Of a stretch of 64,000 nucleotides of DNA, positions 24,013 through 36,400 are shown in pieces (the first letter of the stretch is position 1; each line of letters begins with the position of its first letter). The notes under the pieces were generated by a model. The model had not been told where the DNA came from. It worked only from the letters and a program-made list of their open reading frames with translations, and ran no database searches. This DNA comes from Aegilops tauschii subsp. strangulata (Eukaryota; Streptophyta; Magnoliopsida; Poales; Poaceae). Location of the stretch: contig NC_053039.3 in assembly GCF_002575655.3 (NCBI RefSeq), positions 371,047,633-371,111,632 of the forward strand, read 5' to 3'. The position numbers were made by a program, and so were the translations under genes.

Positions 24013-25700
24013 TGATGCCTACTACGCAACCTTCTTGTTGTAGACGTTGTTGGGCCTCCAAGTGCAGAGGTTTGTAGGACAGTAGCAAATTTCCCTCAAG
24101 TGGATGACCTAAGGTTTATCAATCCGTGGGAGGCGTAGGATGAAGATGGTCTCTCTCAAACAACCCTGCAACCAAATAACAAAGAGTCTCTTGTGTCCCC
24201 AACACACCCAATACAATGGTAAATTGTATAGGTGCACTAGTTCGGCGAATAGATGGTGATACAAGTGCAATATGGATGCTAGATATAGGTTTTTGTAATC
24301 TGAAAATATAAAAACAGCAAGGTAACTAATGATAAAAGTGAGCGTAAACGGTATTGCAATGCTAGGAAACAAGGCCTAGGGTTCATACTTTCACTAGTGC
24401 AAGTTCTCTCAACAATAATAACATAATTAGATCATATAACAATCCCTCAACATGCAACAAAGAGTTACTCCAAAGTCACTAATAGCGGAGAACAAACGAA
24501 GAGATTATTGTAGGGTACGAAACCACCTCAAAGTTATCCTTTCTGATCGATCTATTCAAGAGTCCGTAGTAAAATAACACGACGCTATTCTTTCCATTCG
24601 ATCTATCATAGAGTTCATACTAGAATAACACCTTAAGACACAAAACAACCAAAACCCTAATGTCACCTAGATACTCCAATGTCACCTCGAGTATCCGTGG
24701 GTATGATTATACGATATGCATCACACAATCTCAGATTCGTCTATTCAACCAACACATAGAACTTCAAAGAGTGCCCCAAAGTTTCTACCAGAGAGTCAAG
24801 ACGAAAACGTGTGCCAACCCCTATGCATAAGTTCACAATGTTACGGAACCCGCAAGTTGATCACCAAAACATACATCAAGTGAATCAATAGAATACCCCA
24901 TTGTCACCACGGGTATCCCACGCAAGACATACATCAAGTGTTCTCAAATCCTTAAAGACTCAATCCGATAAGATAACTTCAAAGGGAAAACTCAATCCAT
25001 TACAAGAGAGTAGAGGGGGAGAAACATCATAAGATCCAATAATAGCAAAGCTCGCGATACATCAAGATCGTACCATCTCAAGAACACGAGAGAGAGAGAG
25101 ATCAAACACATAGCTACTGGTACATACCCTCAGCCCCGAGGGTGAACTACTCCATCCTCGTCATGGAGAGCGCCGGGATGATGAAGATGGCCATCGGTGA
25201 TGGATCCCCCCTCCGGCAGGGTGCCGGAACAGGGTCCCGATTGGTTTTTGGTGGCTACAGAGGCTTGCGGCAGCGGAACTCCCGATCTATTCTGTTCTCC
25301 GATGTTTTAGGGTATGTGGACATATATAGGCGAAAGAAGTCGGTCAGGGGAGCCACGAGGGGCCCACGAGGGTGGGGGGCGCGCCCAGGGGGGTAGGGCG
25401 CACCTCCCTGCCTCATGGCTTCCTCGAAGCTTCCCTGACGTCTACTCCAAGTCTCCCGGATTGCTTATGTTCCAAAAATAACTCTCCCGGAGGTTTCATT
25501 CCGTTTGGACTCCGTTTGATATTCCTTTTCAACAAAACACTGAAATAGGCAAGAAAACAACATTTTGGGTTGGGCCTCCGGTTAATAGGTTAGTCCCAAA
25601 AATAATATAAAAGTGTATAATAAAGCCCATAAAACATCCTAGGTGGATAATATAATAGGATGAATACTTCATAAATTATAGATACGTTGGAGACGTATCA
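24013..25700 (-). repeat. 5' LTR of the Athila-like element (1688 bp)
   Basis: Starts TGATACGTCTCC and ends GGCATCA on the minus strand. A TATATATG box lies at 25328-25321 (minus). Confidence 0.88.
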
Positions 25701-27528
25701 ACCACCGGAGTAGCCTTGGAGCGCCTGGCCTTGCTGCCCACTTCTGTCGTACCCAGAGCCGCCCCCAACTCGCCACCAAGTGTCACCGCCACCCCTGTCT
25801 CCGATGCCATCTGCTTGTTGGCCGGCTTTCTGCCGGCCGTCTTCTTAGCCTGACGACCCGCGCTGTTGGAACCACGCTTGTTGGCAAGGGTCAGATCGCA
25901 GTCAACTATGCACCCAGCATCTGTCCCTGTTGCCACAGCAAGAGGGCGCGTCAGGGCCGCAGCTGAGGTGACCCCAACCACCTCATGTGATTCAGGCTGC
26001 GCCAGAAGCGGGGCCGAGATGTTGGATCCATACTCGTCGAAAGTCAGCGCCAGGGATCGGGCCAGCGGTGGAAGACTCACTGACGTGTCCTGGGTTGCCA
26101 CCTCCATGGCACCCGCATCATTAGAGAGAGCATCCAGCTTGTCCCAAGTCTCCGTGTCGATTTCCATGTCTATTGAAGTGTCTTGTTGGCTGTCTTCGAC
26201 TTCTTCGCCCTTGTCCTGCATCTTGGTGTCGCCGTCAGCAGCCTTGGTAGGAGCCCGCACCTCTCCCTTAGGTGCTGATCCATGTCCCGCACCGTTGGGC
26301 CGAGCGCTACCCGAAGGACGGGCACCACCATTGGCAGCAGGGTCTTTGGTCGGGGGGTTGGAAGGACTAGAGACGGGCGCCACACGATCTCTGCCACGCT
26401 TGGGTAACACCTCACGTTCCACCTTAATCTGATAACCTTCATGACTGAACCAAACTTCCACAAAACCATTAAGTTTCTCCGGAGCCTTACACGCTATCTT
26501 CGTCCTCACCGGCCCCAACCTGATGAGGGACAGTTCGTCCACCACAATCAGGCGACCAAGCATCCGGAACCCTTCCTTGATGTGGTCCTCATGCCTATGC
26601 TTCTTCGGGATGCCATGGAGCCGATCCCAAGTCTCGGGCATGGCCATCGGCTGTACCTCCTCGTGCAGCATATCCTGGACCGAGGCCGCGATGTCATTGA
26701 TAGACAGAAACAGTTTCCCACTTGTCTTCACCATGTGAAGAAGATCTGCAGACGGGAAAACCACCAAGAAGTCGTTGTCACCTACCTGTGTCACTTGCCA
26801 GTCCCAAGATCCAGTCACCATGTGTTGAAGCTCTTGTTTGAGGATGCGCTAGTTGAGCCGCCCAGGCTCTGCAGAAAGTATGGCCGCGTTCTCGATCCGT
26901 GCATCCACTGGCAGCTTGGCCTCGGCTTCCTCATCAAACGGTAGAAAAAACCCTCGCCGAAGATGGTGCTACCCATGATCTGCGGATGTAGTTGACGCTC
27001 CCGCGTCGGGCAGCGAGCAGACGCGTGGCCCTCCTCCTTACAGCGCACGCACAGGGGTTGGAACTTGCACTTGGATTGGTAATGCCCGAGGCGGCCGCAC
27101 TTGAAGCACTCAACATCGGGCACCTCTTCCACCGGAATGGGATCCTCCGCCGTGCCCTTGGAGAAAGAAGGAAGCGCCACCGCTAATGGATCTGCGGACG
27201 CCCGAGGTTTCTTGGCCATCGGGTCACCATGGCCCCCACCACAGTTCGGGTGCGCCTCCGGCTTCCTCTTAAGCTCGCGGCGCCTCTGGTTCACCTTCTT
27301 CTTCTTCTTTCTTTCTTGTTGTTGAATCCACCACGGGGGAGGAGGACCCCAATCGCCCTTGCGCCCGCCCTGGTCACGAGATCCACCGCGCTCGGTTCTG
27401 GCCTCGCGGCCATTAGAGCGCTCCCGCATCGAGCGCTTCGCCTTGTCACGCAGCTCGCGCTCCCTGCACCGTTCCGCCTCCGAATCTGAGACCTCCATTG
27501 GGCGCTTGTCTGCCGGACGGTCTCCCAT
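25701..27528 (-). pseudogene. LINE A ORF1: two CCHC knuckles and DUF4283-like domain
   Basis: ATG at 27528 (MGDRPADKRPMEVSD). The N-terminus is Arg/Lys-rich. Two zinc knuckles follow, CFKCGRLGHYQSKC and CVRCKEEGHASARC. A frameshift at a T-run near 26950 separates them from the DUF4283-like fold (DEEAEAKLPVDARI, WDWQVTQVGDNDFLVVFPS, PETWDRLHGIPKKH, LGPVRTKIACKAPEKLNG). A Pro/Gly/Ser-rich tail runs to the Athila LTR. An in-frame stop lies just before the second block (GRLN then TAG near 26850). ORF1 proteins bind element RNA. An alternative is a host CCHC gene family related to LINE ORF1. Confidence 0.7.
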
Positions 27529-27670
27529 CACCACCGCCGTGAAGGATTTGAGAAGGGGAGGAGGAGGAGGAGAGATCTTGAGAGTGCGGGCGGAGAAAGC
27601 GACGCACCGCACCTCGCGAGAAGTGGCTGGAAACCCTAAATGAGGGTCCAGGCAGCCTCGCCTCATCCAT

Positions 27671-27678
27671 TTATAGCC
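27671..27678 (-). promoter_or_regulatory. TATA-like box before LINE A ORF1
   Basis: Minus strand ggCTATAAATgg lies about 145 bp before the ATG at 27528, with a CT-rich leader between. Unusual for a LINE, which normally has an internal promoter. Confidence 0.4.
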
Positions 27679-27930
27679 GATGACTAGCCGCGCGGCAGGC
27701 CGAGCCGCCACGGGCCGTGGAGGCCCATGTGGCATCGCTCCCTGCTCTGTCTCCAGCCCCAGGCAAACAGATGGGCCCGACCCGCATCCAGATTTGCCAA
27801 CCGGCCCCGGCCCAACAACAGCGTTTGGCCCAACCGGTCCAACCCTAGGCATCGGGGGGGACCGCGATCTCTCCCGACCGCCCGACGCCGCCGCCGGCAG
27901 CGCAGGGGATGATGCACTACTAGGGAAAAC

Positions 27931-28170
27931 CCTAGCAGTAGCGCGGGTATTTTGCCTATCAGTAGCGCGGAACGACGCGCAACTGATAAGGCGCTATGGC
28001 TAACGTGTAGCAGTAGCGCCTGTCGTCCCACGCTACTGCTATACATGGCTAGCAGTAGCGCGCTTTAGTGCAGAGCGTTGCTGCTAATATCTGCAGCGCT
28101 TTTTAGTAGGAAGCGCTACTGGTAAGGCAGCGCTACTGCTAACTTTGTTCCCCTCGCTACTGCTAGTTTT
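27931..28170. repeat. left subterminal repeats of the CACTA
   Basis: About eight copies of agcagtagcgc or its complement gcgctactgct, some in inverted pairs. Transposase subunits of this superfamily bind such motifs. Confidence 0.85.
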
Positions 28171-28489
28171 ATTAGTTTCTATTTTTTCTGCATATTTGTC
28201 TTGTATTTGAATAGGCTTTATACAATAATATTTATCATATCATACACATACAAATGTAATCATAGCATATACATACAAATAGTCTCATCAAATCATGTCA
28301 TCATCATAATCATCATCCAACACAAAGTGGTCTCTCGTCATCATCTCGAAAATAACGATACAAGTCTTGATTACTTGCAACTACATCGTCATCCATCTAA
28401 ACAATGATATACGCGACAAGAGCTATCACTTTGAGTGAGAGTGGAACTATGCAGTACATGAGTTCGTATCCCTCTCTCGCATTAGCGTG

Positions 28490-28640
28490 AACCTACACTA
28501 ACAACTGCCTGTCGCTCGGAAACCGGAAACCGGTAGACCTGGGCCTCACACTCCGGCCACTCGTCGTATATATACTCCTGGCGTAGCACTTCTTCGCCAT
28601 CGATGATCTATGCACCTGCATCGTCACATGAGTCGATGAT
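28490..28640 (-). other. possible small downstream exon of the CACTA
   Basis: Minus strand, after an acceptor-like tgacgatgcag, reads EEVLRQEYIYDEWPECEAQ and VYRFPVSERQ. It looks like coding DNA of a CACTA gene end, but I cannot join it to an upstream exon with confidence. Confidence 0.3.
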
Positions 28641-28875
28641 ATGCAACATATATAGTTGAGCAACAGAAAGAGACAGACTTGGCAAAAATAGAAGCAGCAT
28701 ATCGTAAGCATAAATAACAAAGTTGATCGTACCCAAAATGCCCTAACTAGAGTGATCGTCGCTAGTCGAGGAGGACGGTTTAATTACATCACAAATAAAG
28801 TTTTGTTGTGCATAACTCAAAGTTTCGTCATACAGAAAGTATGGACTAAACGGACACATTGTCATATATCGACAA

Positions 28876-30589
28876 TCACTCCAACATGTCGTGCCATCCA
28901 TCCAAGTCAGGGAGATAGTCCCCAAGCCTAGTGAAAGGCTTCAGGTCGAGACGCTGAGCGGCTACCCGTGTTCGGACGTCTTCCCGCGACATTTGTCCTT
29001 CTTCATAGAACATCCCTTATTTTCCGATGACCTCCTTCATGATGATTTGGGCAAGTTCGCGTTGGATGTGATAGAACTCAGCTCGAAGTCGATGATCCTC
29101 AATATCTCCTATGTTCTTTGCCCATTGCAGAATATGGGCATCGCCGGATGTAGGTGACATGCGAAGGTTCTGGTGATCCCGTCTGTACTCCAGCATGTGG
29201 TGTAGGACATAGAATCCATCATTAAGAGAATCACTCGGTTGCTGGATGCAGCAAAAGTCGGTCTTATGGCCGAAGGCGGGCCTGCCGTCCCTTCTCTTCT
29301 TGTCCTTGACCTCTCCACCCCATGCGTCGTAGTAAAACATAGCACTCTCGAGAACATCCTTGATGTGGGTGTAATCCTTTTTGTTAATGTTCTTCGACGA
29401 GTCCAAGTAAAGAGCGTGGGAGTATCGGGGGTAGAGGACGATGAGGACGGCGCGCCCGCCGCTGCGCAAAATAAGTACACCTCAAATTAATTAGCCTCCA
29501 CCGTGCAAATGAATGATTGAAATCGAAGGAAGGATATCCGCGTGGATGACTTACAGGGGATGATAAGGCACGAGAATCGCCTCCTTGTCCTTATTGGCGA
29601 GCATGAAATTGACGATGTGTTCCCTCATGTATTCACAGTGCTTTGCGCAGACTCCCAAGAAGCCCTCGTTCATGAAGTACGGGTCAGCGACACAGATATG
29701 AGGTATCTGCTGAACCCCGATGATGTAGTTCATGTGCAAGGCATAAAGGCGGATAAACGTAAAATCCAGCTTCTTCACGTGAAACATGTAGAATATGTAA
29801 TCGAATCGAAGGAAGAACTTCTCTGCGGAGAATGTGTCAACGTACGACAATTGCCGCAGAACGTTAACCACGTAGAGTGGGTATCCTGGATCTTTCGAGG
29901 CGATGAGGCCTTTCTCTATCCGCAGCACATCATCATGAAGTCTCCTTAGATCACCGAATCTGTCCCCTAGCGCTGCTTCAGGTAGGATTGGTTGACCGGG
30001 GATATGCCATTTTTCCGCACTAGGGATATCTATACGGTCTTGAACCCGAGGCTGCTGAGGCGGCTGGATCATAGAAGCAGCTTTTTTGCCTTTCCTCGGT
30101 CTCTTCCTAGACTTCTTTACTATCGAAAGGTCGTCCATAATACGTTCAGCCTCCGGAGACGGCAATTCAGGCACCGACTCATGACGCTCAAACCCTAAGT
30201 AGGCGCCAGTATTGACATACTGTTGAGTGTCATCCTCATCCTCATCTATGGCGACATCACCGGTGACTAATGGAGCCTTTTCCCCACCCCCTCTGCTATC
30301 ACCCAGCACGACAGCCGACGCTAATTGGCTAGGTGAGGTGTTGATGTTCATACCTAACTGCGTGCTCGTGGGTGTGCTCCCAGCCGCCTCCAGATGAAGC
30401 AGACTCTTTGGCCACAACAGGACCCACCCATTGCAATAATCACCAAGCCGCCGCGGGGTCTCATCGTCATCCCCCACTAGTACCAGAGGAGGCAAATTCT
30501 CGTGACCCGGTTTGACACTGGCCATGGAAACCTTGAAGACGTCCGGGGGGATCGGTCGGCTGTGGAACAATGGTTCCTTCGGCTCCATT
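28876..30589 (-). pseudogene. CACTA second gene, C-terminal part with degenerate Ulp1/C48 peptidase-like domain
   Basis: Continues exon 3 after the nested Tat element (MEPKEPLFHSRPIPPDVFKV), with PGHENLPPLVLVGDDDE, an acidic region, a basic motif (KKSRKRPRKGKKAA) and an all-helical block. A donor at 29554 and acceptor at 29462 remove a 92-bp intron. The last exon resembles the C48 (Ulp1/SENP) core: GGRAVLIVLYP, HALYLDS, then IQQPSDSLNDGFYVL. The Asp of LDS is kept, but Arg stands where the catalytic His of HWVLLVI would be and Asp where the Cys of CGFY/CGYY would be. So no cysteine protease activity is expected. A TAA at 29019 is followed by an open frame (GMFYEEGQMSRED) to 28876. Confidence 0.72.
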
Positions 30590-31484
30590 TGTCGGCGTTC
30601 TAGGAACGGGGGTCCCCAGACTTGCCTGCCTGCGGCCCATGGAGTGGCTCTGTGAGCAGGCCCGTATGGCCCATCTTCACCAACAAGCACTCGAGACCCT
30701 CGTGAGGGGCCAAGCCTCGCGAGGCGAATGACACAAGACCCCTTCGGGAGTGGCCTCATCAGGTTGGCTCGCGAGGGGCGGAGAGATCAAGGCAAGGCAA
30801 ACCTCGCGAGGTTCTCATGAAGTGACCCATGACGACCGAGACCAGGCGGGCGCCAGCGCGCACAGTGTCCTTGTTTCCTCTTTGGTGCTAAGGAGGCAAG
30901 CACAGGCGCGGAGTACCGAGGCGTCAAGCAAAGGTTTCCATATTGGTGCAACAAGACCAAGACCAGCAGGACGGCAAAACGAAGGTCACCATGGAGCCCA
31001 AGGCGGCGTCACCACCAGAGCCTTTTGCAGGCGAAGACTGCTTTTGTCAGGATAAGCTGTACTAGCTGTCCCCTTTCAAATTGGCCGTTGTTGGCTCCCT
31101 TCCCGCTCAATATTTGGGGAGAGGACCAGGGCCTCTATAAATAGGGCTAGCCACCACAGTAGGAAAGAACTTAACTAGGATGGAACTCATTCAGTTCATC
31201 CTCACACCCACCAAGCACAAGAACACCTCGCCTCAGGAGGCTATTCTTCCCCTTGTACTGTTCATCCTCAGCCCAAGAGGCAATCCACCACCACCACACT
31301 GGAGTAGGGTATTACACCACAACGGTGGCCCGAACAGTATAAATCTTGTGTCCTTTGTGTTGCGAGTTCGTCGAGTTAGCCCTTGAGATCTTAGCGAAGC
31401 TAGGACGTGGATCGGTAGGGGGGGATCTTCGTGCGCACCCAGTGTTCGAACCTTGAGGGTTTTGCCGGAACCCGTGATCCAACA
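30590..31484 (+). repeat. 5' LTR of the deleted Tat element
   Basis: 895 bp with TATAAATAG at 31136-31144. Holds a block of about 34 bp (near 30640-30675) that the 3' LTR lacks. Confidence 0.92.
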
Positions 31485-31486
31485 TT

Positions 31487-31504
31487 TGGCACGCCAGGTA
31501 GGGG
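31487..31504 (+). other. primer-binding site of the deleted Tat element
   Basis: TGGCACGCCAGGTAGGGG two bases after the LTR. A common form in Triticeae gypsy elements is TGGCGCGCCAGGTAGGGG, so one base may be mutated. Confidence 0.7.
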
Positions 31505-31582
31505 TGCGCCGGAGCTCTTCTCCCACCAGCCGATCCGCTCGTTGATCCTTCGGTGCTCTGCGGCTCCAATGTCCGGTGACTC

Positions 31583-32305
31583 ATGAGCCAATACCGACCG
31601 TTGGGCGGCCTGGCCGGCCCGGGCGGCGCCATCTGCCCAAGAAGACCTCAACCCCGCGCCTCAGGCGGCATGCGCATCGCCAAACACCACAGGGCGCGGG
31701 CGGCGCGGTCACTCACCCTCTGCTCTTACTCCACGACAAGTGCGAGCAGCCGCGAGGGCCTCAAGCCACGCTGCCGCCACGGCGCCGCACACCCGGCGGG
31801 AGCAGGCGAACATGAGGGCCGCGCTCACGGTGGCTCGAGAGCTACTGCGATGCCGGTTAATGGAGAGCGGTCGGGATGCTTTGCTAGAGCTCGCCGCCGA
31901 GCTCTTGGATGCCGCGGCTTCAGGAGCGCCACCCTTTTGTACTCCGCTCACGCCACAAGCTGCAGCCGGGTCGCATGGTGGACCACGCCGCGCCCGTGTG
32001 CACAAAGGCGCACCACCCGGCTTCATCGACACCGGCGCGACCAATGGAGCTGTACGCCCGCTCGCGCCCGCGCCACCTCCGCTGGGCGCGGGCACGAGCG
32101 CCGCCACCTACGGTCCAGGTGGGATGCAACCCTACCATCCTCGAGGCGGCACGCTAGTATGGGCGACCTGGAGCTTGGGCACTACGGCGAGGTCTTCGAG
32201 GCGGCAGCCTCAGAGGCCTACATGCCCCACATGGTGGACCAGGAGTACATGCTGGAAGACGACCCTGGCTCGTTCCTTGAGTCGGCTGGGAGGAGGAGGC
32301 GCTAG
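31583..32305 (+). pseudogene. gag N-terminal remnant of the deleted Tat element
   Basis: Pieces in at least two frames: a helical part (RAALTVARELLRCRLMESGR) in the frame of 31740, and MGDLELGHYGEVFEAAASEA to DDPGSFLESAGRRRR in the frame of 31583, ending at 32305. I recognise these as the start of grass Tat gag. The gag core, protease, RT and integrase that should follow are gone. Confidence 0.6.
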
Positions 32306-33426
32306 AAGGCGGCACTCTTCAGGAGCCATCCGGAGGCCTCACCAACCGCGCCGGCGACAGCGACTACTGGGTACCACTAATCCCTCAGGAGCAGGCTTAC
32401 GCTAACTGTGGTACGCAGGAGGATGAGGTCGCGGCAGCAGACGACGGTCCCAGCTCGTCGGCCTCCCTCCCACCGGGAGGGGCACGCTGGGGACTGCAGG
32501 AAGGAAGCTGGGACGAAGGCCCACCCCAGCGCCGCGCGGAGCAAGGCGTCCCTCGCAGGTAGGCCCTCTGCCGGGGAGGTTCTCCAGAGCCTACCCCCGG
32601 CAGAGGACCCGTGGTCGCCGAGGGTGTCGCCGGCGTCCCCTTTGCCCCTTTGGTGTCGTCCTGGTTTCCGGTCGCCCCCAACGGTGGCCGAGGGAGGCGC
32701 AAGGCGGGGCCCTCGTCTGGCGATATGAAGTAAGGCTCACGCCTATGAAGGTCTCCGCCAACGAGTGGGGCTGTACACGCCCCGGAGTCTCAGGAGTGCC
32801 ACCCTCGGGCCTCGCGGGCTCCCTCCCACGTCCTAGTGGCAGCACTTAGCTCCGCGCTGGTGAGAAGACTTGAAGACAAGAAGACTAGACTAGGTGCCGG
32901 ACGTGGCCATTTGCTTTGGATCCCTTTTCTGTAGCCTTGCCTTCTGGATTTGGATTTAAGTTGAAGTTGAATTTTCATTGATGCACGCGGGGGTGCCTTT
33001 TCTTGTTCGAGCGATTTCTTGCTATCTGGTTCTTGCCTTATTCCGAAGCTTGCGCTCGCTGCCTCCCCCTCGCGGTCCCCTCGCGAGCGGGACTGGGGGC
33101 AACATACGCACCGCGCGCGTCGATACCACGATCGGCACCTGATTCTCGCGACGCCCTCTCGGGCGAATCAGCAGACCCTTCAGGAGTTTCTCGGGAGCTC
33201 ACGACCTCACGATCCAGTTCGGGGCTTACCCCGGCTAAGGTAAGGCGCAACGGTAAATTTACCACCAGACTCATGGATTCACAAAGGCGCACATTCAGCT
33301 TGACATAAAAGAATAAAGGCAGCGGTTTGTTTACACGGGGGGCTTCCCCTCTCAAAATGCTCTTACAACCTCTAGGGCCACACCCAAGCCTCTGCGTGCA
33401 GGACAAACAGCTGGGGAGCGCGGGGA
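32306..33426. other. remaining interior of the deleted Tat element
   Basis: No recognisable coding. The deletion joint that removed pol must lie in here; 32860-33250 looks like a 3' UTR. I see no exact joint. Confidence 0.5.
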
Positions 33427-36400
33427 TCAGTCAGACATGTCGCTCGCCACATCGCCTTCAGACGAGCAGCTGGCATCGCTGCCACCGTCGGCAGCATCAC
33501 CATCGCCTCCTCCGGCGCCGTCAACATCATCATCGACCACGTCGCCTTCGTCCGCCGCGACCACCACCGTGTCGTCGTCAGAAGAGAAGGCCCTGACCAG
33601 CGCGTCCACCTTATCCTCCACCCACCACGCCAGGTCGCCCCGGATGGCCTCAGGGACTGGAGCAATGGCGGCGTCAAAGTTGAAGTCCTGGTAGGTGTTC
33701 TGAAGATGGCTGAAGACACGAGAGAATGCACGCCCCAGCAGGTCGCGGCTCTTCTCTTTGACAAGCAGACGAGCTCTCTCGGAGCGGTTCTCCAGGCGCG
33801 TCACCACATCAGCGAAGAAGCGGAGGTGGCTGGCGTAGTCGTTCACGTGGGGGTGAGTGGCGTTCTCATCACAGATGTGGCCCAGGGCAGTATTGGCCCT
33901 TTCCAAAGGTCCTGAAGCATGGGAGCATGCACGCGCTCCAGCGTCCGCCGCTGAAGCACTTCCTCCCTGTTCTGCCGCGCAACAGACTCGGCATCAGCAA
34001 CCCGCTTCTGAAGAGAGAGCAGCTCGGCACGGGCGGAGGCAAATTCCGCCTGCGCCGTGACCAGGGCAGCTGCCGTGGCCTCCTCGCGCCTCTCCACCTC
34101 AGCTAGCTTGGGCCTAAGGGCAGCAGCCCTACCCGCAGCCTCCGTCTCCGCAAGCTTCAACTTCATGTCATGCCTACCCTCAAGACCCGCGGGAACCTCG
34201 GTCACCCGGCGATCGACCTCCTCCTGGGCCTTGGCCTCGCGAGCACCGACGGCATCTTCTGCTTGGGCAACTTGACGCTCCCTTGTCTCCAGTCGCTCAA
34301 GCTCGAGCCTACGCTCCATGGCTTCCAGTGCCAACGCCTCCTCGCGCCTCCGGATCTCTTCTTCTTCGGCGAGCGTCCCCCTCAACGACGCAAGGGCAGC
34401 TCTGCGCGCCTCCACTTGCCGCTCCAAGGAGGCGCTCCAGACTTGGAGCTCCCACGCGCGCTTCTCCGCGGCCTCGCGGCGGCGGTCAGCTTCTCGGGCC
34501 TCTTCCAGAGCTCGGGAGCAGGCTTCACGTGAGGTTGCGAGAGAAGCTTCAGCCTTCGCGTTATCAAGCTCGCGCTGGAGACGCCCGAGGTTGATGGCCA
34601 CCTTCAACTTATGCCGCTCCTCCGCCAACCGAAGACCCTCGGCCTCGAGGCGCACGTCGACACCTGCAAGTTCTTCACCGAGTCGGCTCATCGCGCCCAT
34701 CGCCTCCTGGAAGAGCTCGTGACGAACAATGCTCCGTCCGTGCTCGAACTCAAGCGGACGGTCCATCTCGTCCTCCACCGCGGGGGCTGCAGGCGGGGCC
34801 CAAAGCGGCCCGCCCTCTCCCAGCAGGGGGCTGGCGCACGCCAGGAGGCCAGCCAGACCTCGCAAGGGGCCCGGATGAGTTGGGGCCCGCTGCTCGAGGA
34901 GGCGCCCAAGACCGAAGCCATCCAGCCACCGTCCATGATCAGAGGAGGAGCCCTCGGCACGCTCACTGAGCTCCAGGCAAGGCCGTGGAGGAAGGACGAC
35001 GGGGGCGTAAGCTCAAGGCGCCATGGAGGCGAGCGCGCCCCTGCAACCGACCCCGCACCAAGAGCGACGTGCAGGCTAGGGGCTCAAGGTCAGCGGGGGA
35101 GACAAGGAGAAAGGAGACTGCTTCTCGGGAGACTCAGCGGTTGTGGCGGAAGGGACCCTGAAGAGCCAACATCAGGGAGGAAAGCAGCACTCAAGAAGCC
35201 ACAAAGATACGGTACTTACTTGTCAATGGCGATGTACTTCCTCCACTTCAACGGCCCGAAGATGCCACCGCTGCCGCTCAGGGACCTCTTCCTCTTCCGG
35301 AGCTCCTCGAAGTCCATGCAGAGCCGACCAAAGTGTTGGACATGGCAGCCAGCACGAGGTGCAGCAGGAGAAGCACTTGAAGGGACAGCCTCAGGGGCGC
35401 CAAGCCGAGGAGAGCCATCGGGCGCCATCTCCCAGCAACCTGCCGAGGTCTCAGGAGCTTCGGCCTCAGTAGTCGCGCGCTGCGTCGCCCCCACAGCCGC
35501 CGCGTCAGGACAAGAATCACGGACTCCCGAGGACGACGCCTCGGGAGCCCCAGACGGCATCAGCACCCCAGTACTAGGGCCATCGGCCTCGAACGGTGCT
35601 TGCCTCCCTGCATCCACACTCGGGGTGAGCTCGGCGCCGGCAACGAAGAGGGGAACCACGTTGACGGGGTTCTCGCGGGGCCCCACCAGGCCGTCTGGGC
35701 GCAGCCCCCACTCGTCAAAAGAAGGCATGTGGTCCATGAATTCCTCCTTGTTCGAGCAACGGTACAACAAACAACTGTTCCCAGGCATGTCGTCTAGCAA
35801 CGGAATGCCCGCCAAAGACCCCAAGCACCATCTGCCGCGTCTCAAGAGGGAGCCTGGACTCCTGAAGCCTCATATGGTCCTTGCTGTTGAGCAAGGCCCA
35901 CATCGGCCGAGAATGGCGCTGAAGCGGAGCGACTCGACGCCGGACAAACTCCTTCACCACCATAGGCGCAGTTACGCCACGGTCCTTCAACCACTTCAGC
36001 CTGAGCCAGACGGGGACAAGGCAAGGGCTCACGAGCTTCTCGTGGCCCCAACCGGAGTTGGGGACGGCAGGCGCCGACGAAGAATGGAGCAGAGGGCTGA
36101 GCACTCCGACATCAACAAATACCCACCGTGTCTAAAACTCGCTCGTGGATGGAGGAAGATCAAACTCGATCCCCACGCCAGCCGTCGCAGCCACAGCCTG
36201 GAGGCTCAGGCATCCCGAGCTCTGCCGGGGGTCAATCAGATGCAACGAGAAGAAGTGGCGAAGAAGGGCCACGGAAGGAGCAATGCCCACCATGGCCTCA
36301 CACACGAAGGAGAAGACGGCAAGAAGGGTCACGGATTGGGGATCAAGATGCAGCATGTGGATCTGGTAGTGTTCAAGCACTGCGTTGAAGAAGGCGGAGA

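Larger units (their letters stand above)
22932..25700 (-). mobile_element. Athila-like gypsy element, 5' LTR plus start of internal region
   Basis: Minus strand LTR 25700-24013, primer-binding site 24002-23985, and an internal ORF cut at 22932 by another LTR. The LTR start TGATACGTCTCCAACGTATC is very common in Triticeae genomes and belongs to the Sabrina/Fatima/WHAM-type group; I do not fix the family. It is inserted into LINE A at 25700/25701 (flank accac). The rest of the element lies beyond the left edge. Confidence 0.82.
25701..27914 (-). mobile_element. LINE A (non-LTR element), 5' part: leader and ORF1
   Basis: Minus-strand ORF1 of a plant L1-type LINE, cut at 25700 by the Athila-like LTR and bounded at 27914 by the CACTA element. 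The sequence at 46686-47222, beyond the CACTA, also looks like LINE ORF1 leader and is probably its continuation. Confidence 0.65.

Noticed and set aside
30750..31055. Open frame repeated again at 36896-37378
   Set aside because: Both are the same LTR sequence, copied twice; not a gene pair.
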